Assembly (NCBI GenBank): GCA_047602475.1
Contig: JASGHE010000001.1
Span: 124,001-188,000, forward strand
Length of the DNA stretch: 64,000 bases
Direction: 5' to 3'
Origin: JAEUIE01 sp047602475
GTDB lineage: Bacteria > Planctomycetota > Planctomycetia > Gemmatales > HRBIN36
Below are positions 47,030-56,045 of this stretch, piece after piece. The notes beneath the pieces were generated by a model, which was not told the DNA's origin, searched no databases, and saw only the letters and a list, made by a program, of their open reading frames with translations. A program made the translations under genes and the position numbers. Within the stretch, counting starts at the first letter, position 1, and each line of letters opens with the position of its first letter.

Positions 47030-48220
47030 CTACATTACGTCGTCTGGGGTTCGTTCCACATTCCCAACACGCAACGAATCCATCACCACCCATACTAGCA
47101 GCAGCATCGCCCCATGGGGCTGAGGCATCAAGGTTCTCAGGTCATTCGCAATCGACTGCGGAAACCAGTTGATCACGACTGTCGAGAGCATCAGGCCATA
47201 AGCCGTCCAAACCAGAATTTGCTCCCACGATGAACGATGGACGACCACTATGACGGCGTGACAAATGAGGCCAGCTATCAGAATGTACGTGGATGATTCC
47301 GTCGTCGGACCAAACAGGGTCATCCAGATGAACCCTAGTCCTCCCGCAACCTGAATCGCCTTAGATCGTGACCATTGTCTTATCCATAAACCCCAACAAA
47401 CAAAGACAGCAATAGACAGACCAACAGCGACTTCAGTGATCCGATAATAAATCTGGGGAATGGTCACTCCCCAACGCAGCAGAACTCGCTGGAAGTCAAA
47501 GTAACCCGTATCCAGCGTGTATTGTGAGCGGTCATCCAATGAAACCAACTGCACCCACTCACGAAACTGCTGGATGACATATTGATGATCCTGAAGGGTA
47601 AATGGCAAAGCCGCCACAGCCAGGTGAGCAACCACCAGAGGCAGCGTGAATCGCCGTAAATCGATCAAACAGAGTAACAAACCAAGGGCCAGCGGATAGC
47701 CTTTGAACGCCGTAGCGATGGCGATAGCGACCGCAGCCAGCCAGTAATATCGACCATGAAAGGCAACCAGACTTCCCAGCAACAGTGCTGCTACCAGCGG
47801 GTTGATTTGGGCGTTATTGACGTTGCCCCCGCAGATGGGGAGTGCCAGTAGGAACAAAGCCGCCCATGGAACGGTCGGTATCGCAATCCGGCTCCATGAC
47901 TTCAAAGCCCACAGAAACGCAATGATCTGCCCCCAGCGCCAAAGCACTGAGCCTAGTGGAAGTGGAATAAAGTCCCACGGAATAAACAGCACCGAGGCGA
48001 TCGGGCTATACCGGTAAAGATCCCGGTCCTCTGCGATAGGCCCCTTGGGATACAACGGCTCACCGAGCCGGAAATGTCGACCCGCATCAACGTAGGTTGG
48101 GTAGATTCTACCTTGCTTGCCAGGGCGACTGACGAGCACAGCAATGACGATGAGGAAGATGCTCCAGATCGTCAATGCGGTAATTTCAAGCTGACGAGGC
48201 GAGAGTGGCCAACGAAGCAT
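47030..48220 (-). CDS. GT87 (DUF2029) membrane glycosyltransferase
   Basis: A 396-residue membrane protein with about ten hydrophobic helices. The first periplasmic loop carries YVDAGRHFRLGEPLYPK and the YRYSPIASVLFIPWDFIPL segment found in GT87 enzymes; ICGGNVNNAQINPLVAALLLG and FKGYPLALGLLLCL follow. These mannosyltransferase-like enzymes add sugars from lipid-linked donors on the outer side of the inner membrane. It starts 2 bp after the GT2 gene, so deacetylase, GT2 and GT87 form one operon. Confidence 0.87.
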   Translation of the reverse strand: MLRWPLSPRQLEITALTIWSIFLIVIAVLVSRPGKQGRIYPTYVDAGRHFRLGEPLYPKGPIAEDRDLYRYSPIASVLFIPWDFIPLPLGSVLWRWGQIIAFLWALKSWSRIAIPTVPWAALFLLALPICGGNVNNAQINPLVAALLLGSLVAFHGRYYWLAAVAIAIATAFKGYPLALGLLLCLIDLRRFTLPLVVAHLAVAALPFTLQDHQYVIQQFREWVQLVSLDDRSQYTLDTGYFDFQRVLLRWGVTIPQIYYRITEVAVGLSIAVFVCWGLWIRQWSRSKAIQVAGGLGFIWMTLFGPTTESSTYILIAGLICHAVIVVVHRSSWEQILVWTAYGLMLSTVVINWFPQSIANDLRTLMPQPHGAMLLLVWVVMDSLRVGNVERTPDDVM

Positions 48221-48222
48221 GG

Positions 48223-49218
48223 TTAAGCTGCCGTGCGTTTGCTGGCATAAGGAAGAGCGACAGCGCCGGCTTCTGCACGATCAGAAGTCTCGCTGACAAC
48301 ATACAGAGGTCGGCCCAGTACCTGTTCATGTACACGAGCCAGGTACTCGCTGAAGGCGACGAGCGCCACCCAGACAGCAAAGCCACCCATGTGGGCTGTA
48401 AAGATCAAGGCCAGCATCAGCCAGGCCACCGTCCCGGCGGGCTTCCAGGCAAGCCAGGCACCAAACGACAGCAGGAAACTAAGCCCCAGTGCTCCGCCGG
48501 CTGCGAGCAGTGCGGCATGCAGGGGTACCCGGGAGAAGGAAAGCAATCCATCACGTGCAAAACGGATCATCTTCAAGATCGTGAACTTCGATTTGCCGGC
48601 AAACCGTGGCGGTGCCACAAAGTTGACCTCGCTCCGTTTGAAGCCGAGCCAATGCACCATGCCACGAATGAACCGATGTCTCTCCGGCATCGCCAGCAGG
48701 GCATTGAGCGACTTGCGAGTCATCAACCGGAAGTCAGCAGCAGCAGGACGTATATCCATCCCGCTCATCTTCCGCATCAACACATAGAAGAGCTTAGAAG
48801 TCAGCTTCTTAAACAGACCGAGTGATTTGTCATCCTCACGAATAGTCAGGACAATGTCGTGCCCCTGCTTCCACTGGGCAAGAAGTTCAAGTATCAAAGG
48901 CGGTGGATGCTGCAGATCAGAATCCATGCAAACAATCAAATCGCCTCGGGAGAACTCAAGGCCTGCTGTCAGTGCCGCCTGATGACCAAAGTTTCGGCTT
49001 AACAGAACATAGCGTACCCGTGGATCGCGGGCAGCCATACCTGTGATCACAGCCGGCGTGGCGTCGCTAGAACCATCATCCACATAAATGACTTCAATAT
49101 CGTACTCATCCTGCAACGTGTCCAGTATCCGCATCAGTTCAGTATGGAACGGCGGAAGCACCTCCTGCTCGTTGTAGGCAGGCGAAACAATGCTCAGAAG
49201 TGGGCGTCGTTCAGTCAT
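48223..49218 (-). CDS. GT2 polyprenyl-phosphate glycosyltransferase with C-terminal membrane helices
   Basis: A 331-residue GtrB/ArnC-like enzyme. The N-terminal GT2 domain has IVSPAYNEQEVLPPF, VIYVDDGSSDATP, the catalytic CMDSDLQHPP and RKMSGMDIRPAAADFRLMTR. Two C-terminal helices (about 235-260 and 268-290) anchor it to the membrane. It would attach a sugar to polyprenyl phosphate, plausibly producing the donor used by the GT87 enzyme whose gene follows. Confidence 0.92.
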   Translation of the reverse strand: MTERRPLLSIVSPAYNEQEVLPPFHTELMRILDTLQDEYDIEVIYVDDGSSDATPAVITGMAARDPRVRYVLLSRNFGHQAALTAGLEFSRGDLIVCMDSDLQHPPPLILELLAQWKQGHDIVLTIREDDKSLGLFKKLTSKLFYVLMRKMSGMDIRPAAADFRLMTRKSLNALLAMPERHRFIRGMVHWLGFKRSEVNFVAPPRFAGKSKFTILKMIRFARDGLLSFSRVPLHAALLAAGGALGLSFLLSFGAWLAWKPAGTVAWLMLALIFTAHMGGFAVWVALVAFSEYLARVHEQVLGRPLYVVSETSDRAEAGAVALPYASKRTAA

Positions 49219-49233
49219 GATTTCCCAAACGTA

Positions 49234-50100
49234 TTAAATCAGTTGCGAGGGACGCACCGGAACCAGCCCAGCCTGGGCGATAGCTTCACGGAAGGTGGGT
49301 CGTCGCAAGAGATCGGTTTCGCGTGGACGACGCAGAAGCCCCTCCTCTGCGTCACAGTCACGGTCAGTCAATGTCGTGTCGTAATACCCGGGATGGCAGC
49401 AAATCTCAATGCTACCTCGTCGACTGGTCTTCCTCAGCCAGCGTGTCCAAAATCGTTCATCGGTGACGCAACCATGATCAGTCACGCCGATGAGTTGCCG
49501 AGAGCCTGACAGCCCCATCTTCCGGGCCTTGCGTGCCACTCTGCTTCCCAGCGTTGATAACACCATCCGTTTGATTCTGGCACCCGGCACCGAAAACAGT
49601 GGCGAGATACGTTCAACCACCCGTCGCAGATAAGGCCGAGGAGTCTGCTTCCCCAGTATCTTCAGTAGAGCCTTGTCAGCCGGAGGAAACAGCGAGACAT
49701 GCTGATGGCTATTCACCACGAGCGGCGGATAGCCGACCAGGTCAATGAAGCGTTGGTACTGGGCTGACCATTCACGATAGACATCGTCGTGATGTATCTT
49801 GCCCATGCAGATACGCTTGAGGAACGAGTTGAGCGGCCAGAAGGTACCATCGGGCCGTACCAGCGAAGGCACTTCTTCTGCCTTGCAGACTGGTGCATCC
49901 AGCGTCAGATTCGGATGCCAGCCTAAATCGGCTTTGGGTGCCGCTTTCTTCCACTCTTCGATAGCCCGCGGAGCGTCGGCGCAGTTAACGATGGCCACGC
50001 TGGCGGTAATGACGCCTTCCTTGGCCAGGTCCAGAATACCCCGTGAGGTTTCCGGCCCGATTCCATAGTCATCTGCGACGATCGTCAGCCAGCGTGACAT
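49234..50100 (-). CDS. YdjC/ChbG-HpnK family carbohydrate deacetylase
   Basis: A 288-residue enzyme. The N-terminal IVADDYGIGPETSRGILDLAKEG carries the metal-binding Asp pair, followed by DLGWHPNLTLDAPV (His ligand) and YPPLVVNSHQHVSLFP (His-x-His). The C-terminal ICCHPGYYD completes the site. The family removes acetyl groups from sugars such as acetylated chito-oligosaccharides or hopanoid glycolipids. As first gene of an operon with GT2 and GT87 it probably modifies a lipid-linked sugar. Confidence 0.9.
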   Translation of the reverse strand: MSRWLTIVADDYGIGPETSRGILDLAKEGVITASVAIVNCADAPRAIEEWKKAAPKADLGWHPNLTLDAPVCKAEEVPSLVRPDGTFWPLNSFLKRICMGKIHHDDVYREWSAQYQRFIDLVGYPPLVVNSHQHVSLFPPADKALLKILGKQTPRPYLRRVVERISPLFSVPGARIKRMVLSTLGSRVARKARKMGLSGSRQLIGVTDHGCVTDERFWTRWLRKTSRRGSIEICCHPGYYDTTLTDRDCDAEEGLLRRPRETDLLRRPTFREAIAQAGLVPVRPSQLI

Positions 50101-50396
50101 CCGACCACCTTGAACAAAGAAGAAGAACTGTTCTCAGGAAAGCCGATGATTGCGTCTAGATAACAGACTACGCAGCATCAGCGGTCCTCGCAGCTTAAGG
50201 CGAGGCTGGCGGAGTATAATCACTCTTCATTTTTAGTCAACTTGGGTTTCTTCCAGGCTGAGAGATGCGAGCCTGTCCGGAAAGAGAGCGATGTTGTCTC
50301 ACAGGCCGTCCCTGGCCAGGCGTGACAACATCCCTGAGGTTGCAGTTGTCGCTGAATGCAGGGCTGCTGTCAAGGCAGGTTTATCAACGCAAAGAG
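50101..50396. other. Intergenic region between the glycan operon and tRNA-Phe
   Basis: About 300 bp. The left part should contain the promoter of the minus-strand operon. A weak inverted pair (GAGATGCGAGCCTGT and ACAGGCC) is present near 50264-50307. No convincing reading frame, RNA or repeat is seen. Confidence 0.35.
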
Positions 50397-50417
50397 CCTA
50401 CGGGTTTATCCCGTAGG
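50397..50417 (-). terminator. Hairpin beyond tRNA-Phe, second copy of the CCTACGGG hairpin
   Basis: The same stem and loop as at 45458-45478 lies 14 bp past the 3' end of tRNA-Phe on the minus strand, followed there by CTCTTTGC. It probably ends the tRNA transcript. Confidence 0.55.
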
Positions 50418-50430
50418 CCCTCAGAGGAAG

Positions 50431-50503
50431 TGGACAGAGCCGGGTATGATCCGGCGACCTAAGGATTTTCAGTCCTTCGCTCTACCAGCTGAGCTATCTG
50501 TCC
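50431..50503 (-). tRNA. tRNA-Phe(GAA) with an unusual T loop
   Basis: The minus strand folds with acceptor GGACAGA/UCUGUCC, D stem GCUC/GAGC, anticodon stem AAGGA/UCCUU around CUGAAAA (anticodon GAA), and T stem GCCGG/CCGGC. All stems are perfect. The T loop reads AUCAUAC where UUCGANU-type loops are expected, so U54 and A58 are swapped to A and U. No CCA is encoded. The tRNA may be functional, altered, or affected by a sequence error. Confidence 0.88.
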
Positions 50504-50577
50504 TTGGTCTACTCAACATATACGAAGAGCCTTCGATTGTCTAATCGGTTCGCTAAAAGTCAACGAACGTCGTCGGG

Positions 50578-53500
50578 TTATTTGATCTGCAGCGATTTCG
50601 CCTGTTCTACTTCGAGAATACCAGTCTTCAAATCATAGATGAAAGCTTTGGCTCTCTGAGACAGGAACTGTCCACCAGGCTTTTCCTGGTTGTAGTAGAG
50701 TGCGTCGTTCGCACCCTTGCCTCGCATCACAACTTTGCCCTTGGCTTCGTTATAGGTAAGCTCATCTGCCTTCACATACGATGTTAGATTGGCCCGCATT
50801 TCAGTGTTCCCCTCAGCACGTGCTTCATGAAGCGCTGAACCGTTCGGTCCTTGTTCAACGTAGACTTCCATTCTGTCACAGCCAATAAAAATACCCTGTT
50901 TGGGCATACGTTTTTCATCCAGAGGCATGGCAACATCGTCGCCGGGCACGTGGAAAAATCGAACATTCCGCCAGAAAGTTAACTTGCCTTCAACTCTTAT
51001 GTATTCCGCTTCCTGCTCAAAGAGAATCCTCGTCAACTTTAACTCCAGTGGGTTATTGGGAGGTTGATTCGCTCCATTTTTCTGAGCTGATGGAATTGGC
51101 TGGGCTCCTGGAAGGTTCGGCGCGTTAAACAGTTGATTCTGTCCTGCACGCACGATATTCACTTCGCCAGGTCCAAATACCTTGAATATCTCTTTATTCT
51201 TTGTGGAATTGTCAAAGACCACCTGTACCCCTTCGATGCGGATGATATTGCGATCAGCCGTCCCGGGCTTGATCCGTTGTTCGATCACCACCGGATTGAC
51301 ACGCTGCCCTACCACACCCTGAGCCAGTGAATTGCAGATCACGCTCTCCATAGCCACGACCTGATCGTTTGGCTGCTTGTTCAGTCCGTCATCCTTGCCC
51401 GACAATGACATCGGCTTATCGAGGGTAATCGTCATCGAATGGCAACTGAGGTTGATGTCCCCCTTCTCGGCAATGACACTGCCTGTGAACTCAGCCACTC
51501 TCCCGCCGAACTTCATCCTGTCGTTCCAAACGAATGTCACTTGCTCCGGTCTAACTCTAATATTGCCTTGTGTGTCCTTGAGCGGCTGCCCTGCGGCGTC
51601 TCGTCCTTCTACCAGAAGATTGCCCTGAAAATCCTTATCCGTGTAGAACCTGAACTTACCTGCTCCATCGATAGTCAACATGTTCTCGGCCTGATCCAGA
51701 TCGATCGACTGACCTTCAATGCCATACTTTTCGTTGTTGATGATCGCCTTTTTGCCAAACAGCTTGACCCTGTACAGGTCGGTGTTGCCCTGCAGACTCA
51801 TTTCCAACCGCTGCCCCTGGATATCAATGCCATTCTGCTTGCCCGGGTCAGGCTTGCGTTCGATATGCACATTCTCCCGGGCTTCGAGGCGTCTCAACAC
51901 TTGTTGATTCTCGCCGACGAGCAGAATGTCGCCATCAATCTCGGCTGCATGCAGATAGAGCGGCGGACTATTGGGCGGCGGATTCATGACCTTGGCTTCA
52001 GGCTTCCCCAAAAGGCCAGGGTTCTTGTCAGCAGCCGGAGCAGGCGTGTCGAAGCCATCGCCCGGCTTCTGCAAGTTCTGGATAACAAACCCTGCCGGGG
52101 CCTCGGTGAAGTTGAGCGTCAATCGCCGAGCAGACGGAATAACGAGCCGGGTGGAAAGCACCTGTACCTTTTGATCCACTTCTACTCGTTTGAGCTTGGC
52201 GTTCAATCGATCCGCACCTTCGACCGGAGCGGTGGCTGCGGGTTTGGGCTTCTCGTCCAATTTCTTCTTGTCAGAAACCAGCCAGGCTTTCACCTGTTCA
52301 CCGGACATGCGGCCCTGCTTTTCGTGCATCAACACAGCGTTGCCGTACAGTTCGATGCGATGTTCTTCCAGGGTACGATGCCACTGCAGCTCTCGCTGCC
52401 AACTGGCCAGTGTGTACGGGTCTGGGTGAGCGATGGAAGGTCGCAATCGAACCTCGCCCGGACCATTGATCAGAAGTCCACAAGGATCTTTGTCCTCGGC
52501 ATCTGAAGCAGGCAGCAGAATCTTGACAGCACCCTGCGCGATGATGTCGTATTCCATCATGTGGGCAACCACTTGATCCTTGCCGCGCAGACGGGCTTCG
52601 TGAGCGACATTGTCCACGATCAGTTCAATGCCCTCAGCATGCAGACCATTGCCCTGGCCATCTTCGTTGGCGGTGATTTTGACCTTCTTGCCTGTCGCAA
52701 CGGCTTTCTTCAATTCAAACTGTTTGGCACTCTCATCGACTCCCGCCTGCTTCTCCATCTTGCTTTTGCTCTTGTTGGGAGGCAGTAGTTCCAACACCAG
52801 CTTCTCGTCTGCGTCCAGTTCGTCGTACTGTTGCTTTGGCCCCGCAGGACCGGCAACCGTCCGATGACGTAAGCCATTCACATTGGTATTGAACGTGGCG
52901 ACATTAGTAGGAACGTCATAGGTAAAGGCATCCTTACACCGAATCACCATTGGCTGCGCGGGGAGTTGCTGCGTAGCAACCACGGGCTTGTCATCGGGCT
53001 TGCCCACCGCTCCGCCTAAGATGCTTCCATTGAGCTTGAAGAAACTGAACTGCACTTCCCGTTCCAACTGGATCGATTTGACGGCACTGATCCCCAGCCC
53101 TTCAGGCTTATCGCCCTTGCCTTTGTTCTTGGAAGTATCTCCTTCCTTGGGCACCAGTTCATTAGCCAGCTTGATTGTTAACCCAACGCCGACGAACCGG
53201 GCCTCTTCAGGAAACGCATACACGACTTGCACTTTATGGTCGCACCAGATGCGTTTCTGCTCGTCCACGAAGTCTACCCGCTGGTCGCAATACATGGTGA
53301 TGTCGTCGTTTGGCTCCGGCGTGCCATGGTTGTGCGTGAGTTTGATCACATCGCCTTCAATGTGCCCTTCGATGGGTTTGACGTTGGACTTGATCTCAAA
53401 GGGGCTCTTGATGGGCTGATTGAACTTGATGACAGCCACTTTGCCTTGAACTGTGGTAATCTCTTCCCGTGCAGGCAGCTTGCCCTCAGGCGGAATGATT

Positions 53501-53856
53501 TTGAAGTTCGCCAGGCTCACCTCGGTCAAACGCAACACACCGTCTTCGAGTGTCCATTCATCAAAAGCGAGAACGGTCCTGCTTTCCGGCCTCCCGATCT
53601 CAACGCTTCTGAAACGAGTCAGCTCCGGACACTTCGGACCAAAAGCCCGTTCCAGGAGTTTGGCGATCTCATGTTTTCGATTGTCGTTGTCATCCGGCTT
53701 GGGAACGTAGGGCCCGGCACTGGCGTTGTAACGGTACTCGGGCGGCAACGGCGGCAGGCCATCGTAGTGACCCAGGAAGTACGAATAGACTTCGTAAGCC
53801 CCAAAGCAGACGAAAAAACCCAGCACCAGCAGGAGCAGGCGACGTGGCTTGATCAT
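50578..53856 (-). CDS. Giant LptC/LptA-like (OstA-like) lipopolysaccharide transport protein
   Basis: A 1092-residue protein. A membrane helix (about 5-25) anchors it, as in LptC. Strand-rich, repetitive jelly-roll-like segments of the OstA/LptA type follow throughout: CDQRVDFVDEQKRIWCDHKVQV near residue 190, LNLSCHSMTITLDKPMSL past residue 780, and GCDRMEVYVEQGPNGSALHEARAEGN before VKADELTYNEAKGKVVMRG near the end. The canonical LptA is about 180 residues. It starts 12 bp after kdsC, in the place that lptC-lptA hold in Proteobacteria. GGAGGAG precedes the ATG. Confidence 0.8.
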   Translation of the reverse strand: MIKPRRLLLLVLGFFVCFGAYEVYSYFLGHYDGLPPLPPEYRYNASAGPYVPKPDDNDNRKHEIAKLLERAFGPKCPELTRFRSVEIGRPESRTVLAFDEWTLEDGVLRLTEVSLANFKIIPPEGKLPAREEITTVQGKVAVIKFNQPIKSPFEIKSNVKPIEGHIEGDVIKLTHNHGTPEPNDDITMYCDQRVDFVDEQKRIWCDHKVQVVYAFPEEARFVGVGLTIKLANELVPKEGDTSKNKGKGDKPEGLGISAVKSIQLEREVQFSFFKLNGSILGGAVGKPDDKPVVATQQLPAQPMVIRCKDAFTYDVPTNVATFNTNVNGLRHRTVAGPAGPKQQYDELDADEKLVLELLPPNKSKSKMEKQAGVDESAKQFELKKAVATGKKVKITANEDGQGNGLHAEGIELIVDNVAHEARLRGKDQVVAHMMEYDIIAQGAVKILLPASDAEDKDPCGLLINGPGEVRLRPSIAHPDPYTLASWQRELQWHRTLEEHRIELYGNAVLMHEKQGRMSGEQVKAWLVSDKKKLDEKPKPAATAPVEGADRLNAKLKRVEVDQKVQVLSTRLVIPSARRLTLNFTEAPAGFVIQNLQKPGDGFDTPAPAADKNPGLLGKPEAKVMNPPPNSPPLYLHAAEIDGDILLVGENQQVLRRLEARENVHIERKPDPGKQNGIDIQGQRLEMSLQGNTDLYRVKLFGKKAIINNEKYGIEGQSIDLDQAENMLTIDGAGKFRFYTDKDFQGNLLVEGRDAAGQPLKDTQGNIRVRPEQVTFVWNDRMKFGGRVAEFTGSVIAEKGDINLSCHSMTITLDKPMSLSGKDDGLNKQPNDQVVAMESVICNSLAQGVVGQRVNPVVIEQRIKPGTADRNIIRIEGVQVVFDNSTKNKEIFKVFGPGEVNIVRAGQNQLFNAPNLPGAQPIPSAQKNGANQPPNNPLELKLTRILFEQEAEYIRVEGKLTFWRNVRFFHVPGDDVAMPLDEKRMPKQGIFIGCDRMEVYVEQGPNGSALHEARAEGNTEMRANLTSYVKADELTYNEAKGKVVMRGKGANDALYYNQEKPGGQFLSQRAKAFIYDLKTGILEVEQAKSLQIK

Positions 53857-53868
53857 ATCGCGCTCCTC

Positions 53869-54378
53869 CTAAAGCTGGCCGCCGGGCCATTGGTTTTGAC
53901 TCTGCAACACCCATTCGATGGATTCACGCACCGCACCACGTCCCCCGAGCTGATGAGTGACCAGGTGCGCTGCCTCCTTCACCTCGATACAGGCATCGGC
54001 TGGTGCAATCGCGAGGCCCACCTGCTTCATGATCGGTACATCAGCTGAGTCATCACCGACATAAGCCACGGCAGCTGCTTCGACATTCCACCGTTCGATC
54101 AAGCGATGAAACCCTGGCCCCTTCTCGTGCATGCCCTGTTCGACATCTTCGATCCCCAGTTCCTTCGCTCGCAAGCTGGTGACGGCACTGGATCGTCCAC
54201 TCAGTAGCCCCAATCGCTTGCCGGCTTTCTGCCAGACTTTGATTGCCGAGCCATCACGAACATGGAACGTTTTGATCTCTTGCCCCGACTCGGTGTAGAC
54301 AATGTCCCCACTGGTCAGGACACCATCGACGTCCAGAATCAAGGCGGTGATCATTCGGCAACGGGCGGCTAAGGTCAT
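53869..54378 (-). CDS. kdsC: 3-deoxy-D-manno-octulosonate 8-phosphate phosphatase
   Basis: About 169 residues of the HAD family. The catalytic motif is LILDVDGVLTSGDI, followed by LLSGRSSAVTSLRAKELGIEDV and YVGDDSADVPIMKQVGLAIAPADA. The enzyme releases phosphate from KDO-8-phosphate in lipopolysaccharide core synthesis. The start at ATG 54378 (MTLAARCRMITALILDVDG) matches relatives; a GTG at 54393 is the longest alternative. It follows kdsD by about 39 bp. Confidence 0.92.
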   Translation of the reverse strand: MTLAARCRMITALILDVDGVLTSGDIVYTESGQEIKTFHVRDGSAIKVWQKAGKRLGLLSGRSSAVTSLRAKELGIEDVEQGMHEKGPGFHRLIERWNVEAAAVAYVGDDSADVPIMKQVGLAIAPADACIEVKEAAHLVTHQLGGRGAVRESIEWVLQSQNQWPGGQL

Positions 54379-54417
54379 GGGGACTGTTGTCACTTGAGAG
54401 TGGGGAGTTGAAAGTGA

Positions 54418-55464
54418 TCAGGCGACGGCTTCGAGTTGTGTGGGTTGCTCTTCTTCCAGCGGCACCAGACCAATGAGGTCGGTGATATCGAGAAGCCCAG
54501 CCGGGCGACCCTGTTCATCGACGACCGGCAGTTCACTGATCTTGCGATCCTGAATGATCTCGACCGCTTCCAACAGCCGGGAACTGGTCAGAACAGTTAT
54601 GGGACTGTGAGTCATCACTTCGGCAATGGGCCGATCCAGACTGTGATCTCGTCGTTCCGTAAAGAGACGGGCAAGGTCACTATCGGTAAAAAGGCCAGCC
54701 AGTCGGCCTTGTTCATCCAGCAGTAACACCGCCCCGGTACGCCGGCCACGAAGGTTGGGTTGGCTGAATACCTGTCGTACGGTGTCGTGGATCGACGCCG
54801 TTCGAATATCCTTGCCTTGCCGCATGAGGTGATCGACCTTCATGAGCTTGCGGCCCAGGCTCCCGGCTGGGTGGAACCGGGCAAAGTCCTCGGCTCCGAA
54901 ATGCCTCATTTCGCTGAGTACAAAGGAAATCGCATCGCCGACGGCAGCCATCGCCGTCGTGCTGGTACTGGGTGCCAGTTTGAGCGGGCAGGCTTCATCA
55001 AGCGGGCCAATCACGATGGCCACATCAGCATGACGAGCCAGGGTGCTGTTGCCATTGGAGGTCAAACCAATGACGCCATGAGCCAATGATCTCAAGCTCG
55101 GCAGCAGTCGAACAATCTCTTCACTCTCACCGCTGTGAGAGAGAGCAATGACTACATCCTGCGGGGCGACCATGCCCAGGTCGCCATGCATGGCCTTGGT
55201 GGCGTCCAGCAAGTAAGCACGGGTACCCGTAGAGTTTAGGGTACCCGTGATCTTTTGAGCGATGTCCGCCGACTTGCCGGTACCGGTAAGGGCGATACGA
55301 CCAGTACAGCGGTGGATCAGGTCCACCGCTTCAAGGAATTGTTCGTTAAGCCGATCAGCGACCAGCCCCAAGGCTGCCGCTTCGGTACGAACAATTTTGC
55401 GAGCGTAGGCCAAACGATCCCACGTTCCCGCATCGGGACAAGAGTGATGTATACGCAAAGGCAC
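54418..55464 (-). CDS. kdsD: Arabinose-5-phosphate isomerase (KpsF/GutQ family)
   Basis: A 348-residue enzyme that converts ribulose-5-phosphate to arabinose-5-phosphate for KDO synthesis. An N-terminal SIS domain (about 45-190) has GRIALTGTGKSADIAQKITGTLNSTG and VIALSHSGESEEIVRLLPSL; LAPSTSTTAMAAVGDA is the sugar-phosphate loop. Two CBS domains (about 215-335) follow. The start is a GTG with GGGAGG close upstream. It is the first gene of the kdsD-kdsC-LptC/A operon. Confidence 0.93.
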   Translation of the reverse strand: MPLRIHHSCPDAGTWDRLAYARKIVRTEAAALGLVADRLNEQFLEAVDLIHRCTGRIALTGTGKSADIAQKITGTLNSTGTRAYLLDATKAMHGDLGMVAPQDVVIALSHSGESEEIVRLLPSLRSLAHGVIGLTSNGNSTLARHADVAIVIGPLDEACPLKLAPSTSTTAMAAVGDAISFVLSEMRHFGAEDFARFHPAGSLGRKLMKVDHLMRQGKDIRTASIHDTVRQVFSQPNLRGRRTGAVLLLDEQGRLAGLFTDSDLARLFTERRDHSLDRPIAEVMTHSPITVLTSSRLLEAVEIIQDRKISELPVVDEQGRPAGLLDITDLIGLVPLEEEQPTQLEAVA

Positions 55465-55537
55465 GGGCCGCCTCCCTGCAGCCTGGGTTTATCCAGATTG
55501 ACTTATAGTCGGTTTCCCAGTCCGTGCAATGGCAACT

Positions 55538-55771
55538 CTAGTTCAGACACACATGATACAACAGCCGGTCGTACCTGCTCGGCTGGGTATCTTCAAAGGC
55601 TTTCACCACAGCCTGAGCGTAGGCAGCTTGGTAAATAGCGTGCCAAAGTTGTTGTACTGGTGTGCTAACAGATGAAGTATTACACGCCATGAACCCCGGC
55701 AGACAAGGCGTAGCGTTTGCCGCTACGGAATGACTTGCTACCAACTGGGATTCACTAAAACGGCGTGTCAT
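55538..55771 (-). CDS. Small hypothetical protein (77 aa)
   Basis: A 77-residue frame starting MTRRFSESQLVASHS. It contains two spaced Cys (ATPCLPGFMAC), a helical stretch LWHAIYQAAYAQAVVKAFED and ends YHVCLN. No family is recognised. GAGGAG lies nine bases before the ATG. The frame is open upstream to 56080, but that part overlaps the promoter side of the Cys-rich gene and looks random. Confidence 0.5.
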   Translation of the reverse strand: MTRRFSESQLVASHSVAANATPCLPGFMACNTSSVSTPVQQLWHAIYQAAYAQAVVKAFEDTQPSRYDRLLYHVCLN

Positions 55772-55824
55772 GCGTTCCAACTCCTCGATGTAAGTCCATG
55801 GCGAGCGTCTGGGCTTAGCCCGAC

Positions 55825-55846
55825 GTGTCTGTGTCGAAACAGACAC
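55825..55846. promoter_or_regulatory. Palindrome in the intergenic region, possible operator
   Basis: GTGTCTGT and ACAGACAC pair around GTCGAA, flanked by GAC and GTC. It lies 53 bp upstream of the small 77-residue protein gene's start and about 200 bp upstream of the Cys-rich gene. It could be a regulator binding site; there is no further support. Confidence 0.3.
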
Positions 55847-56045
55847 TTTCACGTCTCTAAGTAATATCCCCCCGAACCGACCCCTAAGTTGAAACGACCA
55901 GACAGCTTGAACAAAATTGGCAGGATAGGTATGGCGTATAGCCGGTAAAATCGTTACTCTAGGCAACATAATCAGGCACTGGCTGGGTACGCTAAGGGAA
56001 AGCATACCCAGTTCCCTCCATGCTCTGACGAAAAGGAGTTCGAGT

